Origin: Candidatus Zixiibacteriota bacterium
GTDB lineage: Bacteria > Electryoneota > B3-LCP
NCBI GenBank assembly: GCA_003599535.1
Contig: QZKQ01000107.1
Coordinates: forward strand, 1 to 41,059
Length of the DNA stretch: 41,059 bases
Reading direction: 5' to 3'
Of the stretch, positions 24,816 to 32,792 are shown piece by piece. The translations under genes and the position numbers were made by a program. A model generated the notes under the pieces. It saw nothing but the letters and a program-made list of their open reading frames with translations. It was not told the DNA's origin and made no database searches. Every line of letters starts with the position of its first letter. The stretch's first letter is position 1.

Positions 24816-26348
24816 ATGAAAAAAGAAATCATCATTAATTCCGGACCTTCCGAGACCCGCATCGCCATGCTGGAAGACGGCGAGCTGGTGGAACTGTTCG
24901 TGGAACGGCCGCAAAACGAGCGCACCCTGGGCAACATCTACAAGGGCGTGGTGCGCAAGGTCGTTCCCGGAATGCAGGCCGCCTTCGTCAGCATCGGCGG
25001 GGAGAGCGACGCTTTCCTGCACTTTTCCGACGTCGCCGACGTCGGCCGCACCGACGGCATGGCCTCCACGCCCATCGTGGAGATGGAAGTCACCAATCCC
25101 GACGGCAGCATCAGCACGGTGCGGGCTCCGCTGCGCAACGGGCAGGAAATCATCGTTCAAGTTATCAAGGAGCCGATCGGCTCCAAAGGGCCCCGCATCA
25201 CCTCCCAGGTGTCTCTCCCCGGACGCTTCCTGGTGCTGATCCCGGGCCAGAACGACGCCGGCATCTCGCGGCGCGTCACCAACCTGGAAGAGCGCCGCCG
25301 GCTGCGGCAGGTCGCCCGGGCCGTCCGCCCCAAGGGCTTCGGTCTGATCATCCGCACGGTGGCCGAAAGCCGCACCCAGGAAGAGCTGGCGGCCGACTTG
25401 AACAGCCTCCTGGACCAGTGGAAAGTGCTGGAAAAAAAGATCCGCGAGGAGAAGGCGCCGGCCCTGGTCTACCGCGACCTGAGCATGGCCTTCTCCGTGG
25501 TGCGCGACCTGTGCACCCCGGACATCAGCTCCCTGATCACCGATTCCAAAACCCTGCACAAGGAGATTCTCCGCTACCTGACGGACACCGCGCCCCAGAT
25601 CCTGCCGGCTCTGCAGCTCTACTCCGCCAAGACGCCGATCTTCGATCACTTCAAGATCGAGCAGAAGATCGAAAACATCATCTCCCGCCGCGTCTACCTG
25701 GAAGGCGGAGGCTACATCATCATTGACCACACCGAAGCCATGGTGGTCGTTGACGTGAACTCAGGGCGGTTCATGGGCAAGAAGGATCACGAGGAGAATT
25801 CGCTGAAGATCAACCTGCGGGCGGCCCGGGAAATCGCCCGGCAGTTGCGCCTGCGGGATATCGGCGGGTTGATTGTGATTGACTTCATTGACCTGGAGGC
25901 CGAGCGCAACCGCCGCAAGGTGTATGAGGATATGAAAAAGCACCTGCGCCGCGACCGCGCCAAGACCGACTTGGCCCCACTAAGCAACTTCGGGCTGATG
26001 GAAATGACCCGTCAGCGGTTGCGGCCGGCTCTGCTCTTCACCTTCAATGAACCCTGCCCCACCTGTCGGGGCACAGGCATGGTGCCGTCCCTGGAGACGG
26101 TCATCACCAAGCTGGAGCGGTGGATCAGCCGCTTCCGCCACGCCACCAAGGAGCCGCGCGTCCTGCTGACGGTGCACCCCGAAGTGGCCAAGGCGCTGAC
26201 CGCCGAAAAGAAATCCCGCCTCCGCCAGTTGATGCTCAAGCACCTTATCTACATCAAGGTGCAGGAGGACGGGGAGTTGCGGGAGGACGAAATCCGCGCC
26301 TTCTCCTACCGGCAGAAAAAGGATGTGACGGCGGAATATAATCTCTGA
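24816..26348 (+). CDS. rng: Ribonuclease G/E family
   Basis: The protein has 510 residues, RNase G size. The N-terminal S1-containing part reads IIINSGPSETRIAMLEDGEL, RTLGNIYKGVVRKVVPGMQA, AFVSIGGESDAFLHFSDV. The catalytic Asp residues are D313 (VVVDVNSGRF) and D356 (IVIDFIDLE), with the same 43-residue spacing as D303/D346 of E. coli RNase E. The zinc link is C414-PT-C417. It cuts single-stranded RNA 5' of structured regions, as in 16S rRNA 5' maturation and mRNA decay. ATG 24816 lies 7 bases after the radical SAM stop; GGGGAGAG lies further upstream, before the previous stop. A strong terminator follows; rplU-rpmA, common neighbours elsewhere, are not found here. Confidence 0.93.
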   Translation: MKKEIIINSGPSETRIAMLEDGELVELFVERPQNERTLGNIYKGVVRKVVPGMQAAFVSIGGESDAFLHFSDVADVGRTDGMASTPIVEMEVTNPDGSISTVRAPLRNGQEIIVQVIKEPIGSKGPRITSQVSLPGRFLVLIPGQNDAGISRRVTNLEERRRLRQVARAVRPKGFGLIIRTVAESRTQEELAADLNSLLDQWKVLEKKIREEKAPALVYRDLSMAFSVVRDLCTPDISSLITDSKTLHKEILRYLTDTAPQILPALQLYSAKTPIFDHFKIEQKIENIISRRVYLEGGGYIIIDHTEAMVVVDVNSGRFMGKKDHEENSLKINLRAAREIARQLRLRDIGGLIVIDFIDLEAERNRRKVYEDMKKHLRRDRAKTDLAPLSNFGLMEMTRQRLRPALLFTFNEPCPTCRGTGMVPSLETVITKLERWISRFRHATKEPRVLLTVHPEVAKALTAEKKSRLRQLMLKHLIYIKVQEDGELREDEIRAFSYRQKKDVTAEYNL

Positions 26349-26356
26349 GAACTCAC

Positions 26357-26390
26357 TGAGGGGGCGCCTTTCGGGGCGCCCTCTTTTTTA
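26357..26390 (+). terminator. Terminator of the radical SAM-rng operon
   Basis: A GGGGGCGCC...GGCGCCC hairpin with a TTTC-type loop, followed by TCTTTTTTA. It marks a clean right border of the GC-rich operon before the AT-richer cassette. Confidence 0.85.
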
Positions 26391-26421
26391 CTCAGATGAT
26401 CCCAAATGTTCATAAAATTCC

Positions 26422-26450
26422 TTGAATTTCACCCATAAGATACTTAAATT
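26422..26450 (+). promoter_or_regulatory. Possible promoter of the tcmP cassette
   Basis: TTGAAT (26422-26427), 17 bases, TAAATT (26445-26450), in AT-rich DNA where chance matches are more likely. Confidence 0.3.
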
Positions 26451-26480
26451 TTCCAAATAGCCAACAAGTGGGAGCCGCCG

Positions 26481-27305
26481 GTGCAGTTTGACGAAATCGG
26501 GTATTGGTCTGAAGTTAAACTGGACATTATCAAGGATTACGCTCGGGCTTATTCGACCATCATGGCATCCCAGCGGAATCCAGCGTTTTATCATATGTAT
26601 ATTGATGGATTTTCCGGTTCAGGAGTCCATATTTCCAAAACCAGCGGCGAGTTCGTGCTAGGTAGTCCCCTGAATGCCTTGAACATTGCTCCTCCTTTCA
26701 AAGAATATTATTTCATTGATCTTGACGGATCGAAAATCGCCGAGCTGCAACGGGTTGTAGGAGAACGGGAAAACGTGCATATATTTGAAGGTGATTGTAA
26801 TGAAATATTGCTGAAAAGCGTTTTCCCGAATGTGAGATACCGAAACCATCGGCGAGCACTCTGCCTACTTGACTCCTATGGTTTGCATTTAAAATGGCAG
26901 GTTATCCAATTAGCAGGACGGGTAAAGAGCATAGACCTTTTTCTGAATTTTCCTATCATGGATATGAACCGCAATGCACTCTGGCGATATCCTGAAAAGG
27001 TAGAAGCAACCGGGATTGAGAGAATGACTACTTTCTGGGGCGACGAATCCTGGCGTGGGGCTGCTTACAGGCAGCAGGCTTTATTTGATACCGATGAGGG
27101 TAAAACTGCAACTAACATAGAAATTGCCAAAGCTTTTCAAAAGAGGCTTTCGGATATAGCTCATTTTGCGCATGTCGCAGATCCGCTTCCCATGCGTAAC
27201 TCTAGAGGCGCAGTGGTGTACTACCTTTTCTTTGCTTCACAAAAGCCAGTGTCTCTGAAAATTATCAAAGATATTTTCAGGAAGTATCGCGATAGGGGGA
27301 GATGA
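26481..27305 (+). CDS. tcmP: Three-Cys-motif partner protein TcmP
   Basis: 274 residues from GTG 26481, with GGGAG 6 bases upstream. It opens with the TcmP-type [20 protein letters not shown] and has YIDGFSGSG (40-48), GSPLNAL, YYFIDLD (77-82), EGDCNE (103-108) and [11 protein letters not shown]. That order looks like a Rossmann-fold methyltransferase (SAM loop, acidic strand 2, motif IV), which is inference. It ends with [20 protein letters not shown], as in the family. TcmP proteins occur together with a Gp37/Gp68 three-Cys protein, and this is exactly the next gene (overlapping stop/start). Function is unknown. Base composition and codon use are AT-richer than on both sides, so transfer is likely. 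It is shorter than many TcmP proteins. Confidence 0.85.
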   Translation: MQFDEIGYWSEVKLDIIKDYARAYSTIMASQRNPAFYHMYIDGFSGSGVHISKTSGEFVLGSPLNALNIAPPFKEYYFIDLDGSKIAELQRVVGERENVHIFEGDCNEILLKSVFPNVRYRNHRRALCLLDSYGLHLKWQVIQLAGRVKSIDLFLNFPIMDMNRNALWRYPEKVEATGIERMTTFWGDESWRGAAYRQQALFDTDEGKTATNIEIAKAFQKRLSDIAHFAHVADPLPMRNSRGAVVYYLFFASQKPVSLKIIKDIFRKYRDRGR

Positions 27306-27307
27306 CG

Positions 27308-28024
27308 ATGGGGAAGACGACTATTGAATGGACAGGTTTATCCTGGAATCCAGTGACCGGCTGCACCAAGATCAGCCTGGGCTGCAAAAACTGTTATGCC
27401 GAGCGCATGGCACTCCGCTTAAAAGCGATGGGTCAACCCAATTATAAAGCTGGATTTGAACTTGCGTTGCATGAAGAAACGTTGGATTTGCCGCTAAAAT
27501 GGAAAAAGCCACAGATGATATTTGTCAATTCCATGAGCGATCTCTTCCATGAAAACGTTTCTCTTGATTTTATTCGAAAAGTATTCGAGGTCATGGGTTC
27601 AGCCCAGTGGCACACATTTCAGGTATTAACGAAGAGATCTGAGAGACTTGCTGCGTTGGATTCTCACCTAGTCTGGCCGCCGAATGTCTGGATGGGTGTC
27701 AGTGTTGAGAATGACCAATATAAGCGGCGAATATCCGATCTCGTTAAAAGCCGGGCGCAGGTTAAGTTCTTATCTCTTGAGCCGCTTTTAGGTCCGATAC
27801 ATGATCTTGATCTTCATGGGATACAGTGGGTTATTGTAGGCGGGGAATCCGGCCCTCATGCGCGGGTCATGAAGGAATCGTGGGTTACCGAAGTACGCGA
27901 TACCTGCATAAAATCGAACGTACCGTTCTTTTTTAAACAATGGGGAGGTGTTTTCAAAAAGAAGGCGGGACGTAAACTGGAGGGGATAATTTGGGAAGAA
28001 TTACCCACCCAATCCTTACTTTAA
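27308..28024 (+). CDS. Phage Gp37/Gp68 family (DUF5131) three-Cys protein
   Basis: 238 residues. ATG 27308 is chosen because AGGGGGAG (27294-27301) is correctly spaced for it; ATG 27302 overlaps the tcmP stop (ATGA) but is too close to the SD. The protein has the signature [13 protein letters not shown], then C19-x6-C26-x2-C29 ([20 protein letters not shown]), [56 protein letters not shown] and FFFKQWGG. These define the Gp37/Gp68 family found in phages, plasmids and chromosomes. The CxnCxxCY layout and the GGESG strand resemble radical SAM-like enzymes, but the activity is not established. It forms a two-gene unit with tcmP in an AT-richer segment. Confidence 0.9.
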   Translation: MGKTTIEWTGLSWNPVTGCTKISLGCKNCYAERMALRLKAMGQPNYKAGFELALHEETLDLPLKWKKPQMIFVNSMSDLFHENVSLDFIRKVFEVMGSAQWHTFQVLTKRSERLAALDSHLVWPPNVWMGVSVENDQYKRRISDLVKSRAQVKFLSLEPLLGPIHDLDLHGIQWVIVGGESGPHARVMKESWVTEVRDTCIKSNVPFFFKQWGGVFKKKAGRKLEGIIWEELPTQSLL

Positions 28025-28070
28025 TCTTTCAAATCCCACCTTCTTGCACCGTAACCCTATACCTTATAGA

Positions 28071-28790
28071 ATGTCGCAGACTCAAGATAATATCACCCTC
28101 CTCACCGCCTCCTCCCTCGCCCGCCACTACCGCTTCGGATCGTCCCTGGTCAAGGCCCTGGACGGGGTGGACCTGGACGTGCGCCGCGGGGAATTTCTGG
28201 GCATCGTGGGAGCCTCCGGGTCGGGCAAGTCCACCCTGCTGAATCTGCTGGGAGGCCTGGACACGCCCACCGCGGGGGCCATCCGCACCGCCGAAGGCGA
28301 CCTGAACCGCATGAACCCGCGCCGCCTGGCCCGCTACCGCGCCACCGAGGTGGGGATGATCTTTCAGTCCTTCAACCTGGTGCCGCACCGCTCCGCTCTG
28401 GGTAACGTGGAATTAGCCCTCTATTTCCTGGACGTTCCCCTGCGCCGCCGCCGCGCTCTGGCCGCCGAGATGCTGACCCGCGTGGGGCTGGCGGACCGCC
28501 TGGAGCACCGCCCCGCCGATCTCTCCGGCGGCGAACAGCAGCGCGTGGCCATCGCCCGGGCGCTGGTCAAGAATCCCGCCCTGCTGCTGGCCGATGAGCC
28601 CACCGGCAACCTGGACCGCGACGCCACCCACATGATCGGCGACATCCTGGCCGACTGGAACCGCGGCGGCGGGACGGTCATCATGGTCACGCACAACCTG
28701 GACCTGGCCCGTGCCCGGGCGCACCGCGTCCTGCGCATGGATTACGGCCGTTTCGTCGCCGAAGATCTTTCCGCCGGAGGCCTGGAATGA
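28071..28790 (+). CDS. ABC transporter ATP-binding protein, MacB/LolD type
   Basis: The protein has 239 residues. Walker [11 protein letters not shown]-loop IFQSFNLVP, signature [15 protein letters not shown], Walker [13 protein letters not shown] and the H-loop VTHNLDLA are all intact. Length and motifs match the LolD/MacB/FtsE-like group that drives mechanotransmission-type transporters rather than classic import. Its stop overlaps the ATG of the permease (ATGA) with GGAGG (28776-28780) for the permease. ATG 28071 has no good SD; a TTG at 28044 in the same frame is less likely. It starts 46 bases after the AT-rich cassette and returns to the host GC content. Confidence 0.93.
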   Translation: MSQTQDNITLLTASSLARHYRFGSSLVKALDGVDLDVRRGEFLGIVGASGSGKSTLLNLLGGLDTPTAGAIRTAEGDLNRMNPRRLARYRATEVGMIFQSFNLVPHRSALGNVELALYFLDVPLRRRRALAAEMLTRVGLADRLEHRPADLSGGEQQRVAIARALVKNPALLLADEPTGNLDRDATHMIGDILADWNRGGGTVIMVTHNLDLARARAHRVLRMDYGRFVAEDLSAGGLE

Positions 28791-30103
28791 CGGCCCGCGA
28801 CCTGATTGCCATGTCCTTCGGCAACCTGTGGCGCATGAAGCTGCGCTCGGCCCTGACCATTGCCGGAGTCGTCATCGGCATCGCCGCGCTGGTGTCCATG
28901 ATGTCCTTCGGCGCGGGGTTGCAGAAGAACGTGGCGGAAAGTTTCGAGGCCATGGAGCTGTTCAGCACGTTGAAAGTGCTCCCCCGGCCCCAGACCCAGT
29001 CGTCCGGCCCGGACACCGCCACCTATCGCACCCTGGATTCGACCGCCATCCGCCAGTTGTCGCAGATCCCGGGCGTGAAGTCGGTCTGGCCGGAACAGGT
29101 TTTTCAGGTGCGCGCCAAGCTGGGGGAGAAGGGGGCCAACACCTCGGTGCAGGCGCTGCCCGCCGAAGCCGGCCAATGGAAGGTCTTCCGCACCCTGAAA
29201 GCGGGCCGGTTCTTCGCTTCCGACACCGTCCGGGAAGCCGTGCTCCAGCGCGAGCTGCTGAAACGGCTGGGGTTGACCGATCCCGATTCCGCCCTGGGCC
29301 GGGAGATCACCCTGATCACGGCCAAGGTCAACCTGGCGGCGGTGTGGGGGGGCGCCATGGGAGTGAAAGGCCTGAACCCCTTCGCCGAGGCCCGGTACAC
29401 CTTCACCATCAGCGGCGTCCTGGAGTCGACCATGTCGGAATATCAGCCCCGCGACCTGATCATCCCCATCGGTGCGGCCCAGCAGATGGAATACCTCAGT
29501 TTCAGCAGCCCCTTTGAACTGCTGAACCAGGTCACCCGGGGGGCCGGCGGCGGCTACTCCAGCCTGACGCTGCGGATCGCACACAGCCGCGACCACGATG
29601 CGGTGCGCGATTCCATTGACGCGTTGGGCTACAACACCTTCAGTTTCGCGGATATGTTCGCGGAAGCGCGCCGCGCCCTGATGATCTTCGACGCCGCGCT
29701 GGGCGTGGTCGGCTTCATCGCCCTGGTGGTGGCTTCGCTGGGCATCGCCAACACCCTGGTGATGTCCATCATGGAGCGCTACCGGGAGATCGGCATCCTG
29801 AAATCGCTGGGGGCCGACGACCGGGACGTGCGCCGCCTGTTCCTGGCCGAAAGCGCGGTCATCGGCTTCCTGGGGTCGGTGCTGGGGCTGGTCTTCGGTT
29901 GGATCATCACCCGTATCGCTCAGGCTATCGCCGGCTATTTCATGGCCAGGGAAGGAGTACCGCGCATGGAACTGTTCGACCTGCCCTGGTGGTTGATCTC
30001 GCTGGCCATCGTCTTCGGCGTGGGCGTCAGCCTGCTGGCGGGACTCTATCCCTCCCGCCGCGCCACCAAGGTGGACCCGGTGCAGGCGTTGCGGCACGAC
30101 TGA
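28787..30103 (+). CDS. ABC transporter permease, MacB/LolC/FtsX-like
   Basis: The protein has 438 residues. The first transmembrane helix lies at about 15-40 (LRSALTIAGVVIGIAALVSM), followed by a large periplasmic domain (about 45-290). Three C-terminal helices follow (LGVVGFIALVVASLGIANTL, then SAVIGFLGSVLGLVFGW, and LISLAIVFGVGVSLLAGLYP), ending with the family signature PSRRATKVDPVQALRHD and the coupling motif MERYREIGILKSLGA. It works with the ATPase encoded just upstream. The substrate is unknown; candidates are lipoproteins, peptides or drugs. No adaptor (MacA-like) gene is adjacent. Confidence 0.93.
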   Translation: MTARDLIAMSFGNLWRMKLRSALTIAGVVIGIAALVSMMSFGAGLQKNVAESFEAMELFSTLKVLPRPQTQSSGPDTATYRTLDSTAIRQLSQIPGVKSVWPEQVFQVRAKLGEKGANTSVQALPAEAGQWKVFRTLKAGRFFASDTVREAVLQRELLKRLGLTDPDSALGREITLITAKVNLAAVWGGAMGVKGLNPFAEARYTFTISGVLESTMSEYQPRDLIIPIGAAQQMEYLSFSSPFELLNQVTRGAGGGYSSLTLRIAHSRDHDAVRDSIDALGYNTFSFADMFAEARRALMIFDAALGVVGFIALVVASLGIANTLVMSIMERYREIGILKSLGADDRDVRRLFLAESAVIGFLGSVLGLVFGWIITRIAQAIAGYFMAREGVPRMELFDLPWWLISLAIVFGVGVSLLAGLYPSRRATKVDPVQALRHD

Positions 30104-30224
30104 TCCCCCGGCCTCCCGAAGGCGCTGCCCCACGACCCCGGTGGCCGGCTCCTCCCCTTCCTTTCCCCCTTCTCCCAAAAACGGCATTCCAATTCCCCAC
30201 CGGTCTGAATCCGGCAAAAATCCC

Positions 30225-30253
30225 TTGACATTCCCCCCCAAAAGCGTTATAAT
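30225..30253 (+). promoter_or_regulatory. Perfect consensus sigma-70 promoter of the TPR/Tol cluster
   Basis: TTGACA (30225-30230), exactly 17 bases, TATAAT (30248-30253). Transcription would start near 30260, giving a 178-base leader before ATG 30438. It is the strongest promoter in the window. Confidence 0.85.
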
Positions 30254-30268
30254 TTAGCCACGAAAAAT

Positions 30269-30314
30269 ATCGCGCAAAGCCGCCGGGGGGTGGGTCACAC
30301 GGTTTTGCTGCGAT
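30269..30314 (+). promoter_or_regulatory. Structured 5' leader hairpin of the TPR/Tol cluster
   Basis: Right after the transcription start, ATCGCGCAAAGCCG (30269-30282) pairs with CGGTTTTGC-T-GCGAT (30300-30314). This gives 14 base pairs with one bulged T and a G-rich 17-base loop. The rest of the leader to 30437 holds two GCGATGG repeats (30310, 30325) and a GCCG/CGGC mini-hairpin, with no ORF. The word CGCAAAGCC recalls c-di-GMP-I riboswitches, but the rest of that consensus is missing. It could be a cis-regulatory RNA of unknown class or an mRNA stabiliser. Confidence 0.5.
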
Positions 30315-30437
30315 GGAACTCTCCGCGATGGCCGTACGTTCCGGCATGACCAAAGGGGGGTCCTTCGCCGCTTTACACTCAACTCTCACCTGTTCCCGTC
30401 CGCGCTCCACAACCACCGAATAAATTTCGACGGATTT

Positions 30438-32648
30438 ATGCGCCAGAATCGCGACAGTGCCCCGCGAACGCCGCGCCCGCTCCTATCAGCCGGGGCGGTC
30501 ATCGGCCTCCTGGCCGGACTCTGGGCCGCGGCCCTGGCCGCCTCCGCGCCGGAAGTGCCGTCCGCCGCCGCACCTCCCGCCTCCTCCTACCAGGAACAGG
30601 CCCGCCGGTACTTCCTCGACCGCAGCATGAGCTTCGCCCAGGAGCTGCTGCTGAAGGAACAGTACCTGGGACTGCTGTACGAGTCCACCACCCGGGAGAT
30701 GAAGGCCCGCCGGGGCGACGGCCTGGATCCCGCCCTGGTGAAGAGCCCCCTGTGGGACGTGCCGCCGGCGCACCTGGAGATGCAGGATTCCACCCTGGAC
30801 GCCTCCATCGCCGGACGCTACCGCGCCTGGGTGGATTACGAGCGGCGCGAGTACCAGCGGCGCCTGGAGTTGATCCTGGACCTGCGCTCACGCCTGATCG
30901 CCGCCGGCCGGCCCGAGCAGAACGAGCGGATGTTCCGCCGCGAGCTGAAACAGGCCCTGTTCGCCTACGGCAAGTCCGAATGGGAGCTGGCCCGCCTGCT
31001 CTTTGACCGCCTGCTGGAAGACTACCAGTTCCAGGGAGTGGATGATATCCTTTACTACCAGGGCCAGGTCTGCCTGCAACTGCGCCTCCTGGACTGTGCC
31101 CTGGACTACTTCACCCGCCTGCTGACCCAATGCCCGGCCTCCACCTATCGCGCCTTGAGCTACGACCAGGCCACCGCCCTGCTGCAGGCCACCGGCCAGG
31201 GTCGTGTCCTGCGGGTACTGTACGGCCGCTATATGGAAGAGGGCGCCCCCGGCGACCCGGCGCAGATGGGCGGGGTGCACCTGCGCGCGGCCCGCTCCGA
31301 GGCCGACCTGGGGCACTACGAGGCCGCGGTCAACCTCCTCACCCGGGTGGACGCCCGCAGCCCGCACTACCTCGCCTCCCGCTACCTGCTGGCCGATTGC
31401 CTGGCCGCCCTGGAGGACTGGCCCCGCGCCGTCCACGTGCTCTCGGAAATGGTGGACCTGGAACAGGGCGACATGCCTTATGACCGCTGGCGCATGCTGG
31501 TGGACGAAGCCCGCATCAAGCTGGCCTTCTACTACTACGAATGGGGCGACTACGAGCGGGCCGCCGATCTCTTCGCCCAGGTGAAGAGCAATTCCCCCTT
31601 CTACGATCGCTCCCTGCTGGGCAAGGCCTGGATCGCCTACCAGTTGGACGACTACGATGAAGCCACCGCCAAATCCCGGGAAATGCTGAAGCTCTACCCC
31701 CGCTCCACGGAAATCTATGAGGCCAACTCCCTGGCGGGGTACTGCTTCGAACAACTGGGTCGGAACGACGAGGCCATGACCCACTTCCTGGATGTGCTCG
31801 AAGCCGGCGTGGGACGATCCCAGTTGCAGAGCTTCCTGGAGGAGCGCCGCCGCATCGCCGAATCCCTGGCCGACCTGGAAGCCCTGGAGGAGGAGGTATT
31901 CGCCTCCGGCGACGAGAGGATGTTCTCCGACTACCGCCGCGCCCGCGACCAACTGTGGGTCTGCAAGCAGCGCATCGGCCTGGCCGAACTGCTGCAGGTC
32001 AATGCCCGGATGAAGGGCCTGGTCGAGGAGCGGGTGGCACTGGACCAGGTGGCCGCCCGGCACGCCCGGCTGGAGGATTCCGTATCCACCAGTCAGAACG
32101 CCGAACTCATCGCCGATTTTCTGGCCCTGGAAGACCGCATTTATACCGCCATGGAGCACCTGAAGGCGGCGGGCAAGGAGCAGTTGAAATCCACGCCCCT
32201 CTACTATAAAGAGGCGCAGGTGGGGTATATCAATGCCCGCGCCGACAGCCTGGCCGCCCGCCTGGAAGGGGAAATCGCCCGCCTGACCACCGGCGCCCAG
32301 GACGCGGAAATGTACAAGCAGGCCGCCCTGGCCCGGGAGGACGGCGCCGAGGCGCTGGAACTGGGCCTGCGCCGGCAGCGCCTGGACGAAGCCCTGGTGG
32401 ATTCCCACCACGGACAGACCCAGGCTCGAGCCGCCCGCCGTCCGGTGTTGAAGACCCGGGTGGACCGCTGGAGCGACTTCAGCTTCAGCCGCTACGCCAT
32501 GGGCGGGATGCAACTGGAGGAGCTGGAGCGCAAGTACGAACGCCTCCGGCAGGTGGACGAGTACATCACCGTTCTCGATGAGATGATCGAACAGGGCCGG
32601 GAAGCCGCTCCTCCGGAGGGGGCGGAACCGCCCGAGCAGCACCCATGA
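30438..32648 (+). CDS. Exported TPR-repeat protein
   Basis: The protein has 736 residues. A Sec-type signal lies at about 15-36 (LLSAGAVIGLLAGLWAAALA). From about 160 to 480 it contains TPR-like helical pairs (YGKSEWELARLLFDRLLEDY, LLDCALDYFTRLLTQCPAST, LGHYEAAVNLLTRVDARSPH, EWGDYERAADLFAQVKSNSP, LDDYDEATAKSREMLKLYPR, GRNDEAMTHFLDVLE). Long coiled-coil-forming helices and an acidic Pro/Glu-rich tail follow. It is probably a periplasmic or outer-membrane-associated scaffold. The gene is first after the consensus promoter and leader. Being next to another TPR protein and ExbB/ExbD/TonB-like genes suggests a part of an energised envelope complex, like the TPR proteins in myxobacterial gliding/Tol-like clusters. 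The SD is weak. Confidence 0.8.
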   Translation: MRQNRDSAPRTPRPLLSAGAVIGLLAGLWAAALAASAPEVPSAAAPPASSYQEQARRYFLDRSMSFAQELLLKEQYLGLLYESTTREMKARRGDGLDPALVKSPLWDVPPAHLEMQDSTLDASIAGRYRAWVDYERREYQRRLELILDLRSRLIAAGRPEQNERMFRRELKQALFAYGKSEWELARLLFDRLLEDYQFQGVDDILYYQGQVCLQLRLLDCALDYFTRLLTQCPASTYRALSYDQATALLQATGQGRVLRVLYGRYMEEGAPGDPAQMGGVHLRAARSEADLGHYEAAVNLLTRVDARSPHYLASRYLLADCLAALEDWPRAVHVLSEMVDLEQGDMPYDRWRMLVDEARIKLAFYYYEWGDYERAADLFAQVKSNSPFYDRSLLGKAWIAYQLDDYDEATAKSREMLKLYPRSTEIYEANSLAGYCFEQLGRNDEAMTHFLDVLEAGVGRSQLQSFLEERRRIAESLADLEALEEEVFASGDERMFSDYRRARDQLWVCKQRIGLAELLQVNARMKGLVEERVALDQVAARHARLEDSVSTSQNAELIADFLALEDRIYTAMEHLKAAGKEQLKSTPLYYKEAQVGYINARADSLAARLEGEIARLTTGAQDAEMYKQAALAREDGAEALELGLRRQRLDEALVDSHHGQTQARAARRPVLKTRVDRWSDFSFSRYAMGGMQLEELERKYERLRQVDEYITVLDEMIEQGREAAPPEGAEPPEQHP

Positions 32649-32654
32649 TACAAG

Positions 32655-32750
32655 GGTAGGTCAGACATTCCTGTCTGACAGGGTAGATCGGACATTCCTG
32701 TCTGACAGTGACGGGGAAGAAGCCATGACAGACAGGCATGTCCATCCCGC
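32655..32750. repeat. Array of three GTCAGACATTCCTGTCTGAC-type palindromes
   Basis: Copy 1 is GTCAGACATTCCTGTCTGAC (32660-32679; an 8-bp stem with loop TTCC). Copy 2 is at 32688-32707 in the same orientation, and copy 3 (TGACAGACAGGCATGTCCAT, 32726-32745) is in the opposite orientation. The outer sequence GGTAGGTCAGAC/GTCTATCCCACC is shared with other copies. The array fills most of the gap between the two TPR genes. Confidence 0.85.
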
Positions 32751-32792
32751 CTTGAGAGGTCAGGAAGTTCACGAATCAGCCTGAGTGAGCCG

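Noticed and set aside
30269..30314. c-di-GMP-I (GEMM) riboswitch in the TPR cluster leader
   Set aside because: Only the word CGCAAAGCC fits. The GGCAAACC-type first helix and the conserved 3' GGTAGCnGGGTTACC part are absent, and the bases form one long hairpin instead.
32655..32750. Rho-independent terminator between the TPR genes
   Set aside because: Palindromes without T-tracts, present in several copies and both orientations, including inside a gene; they are better explained as mobile palindromic repeats.
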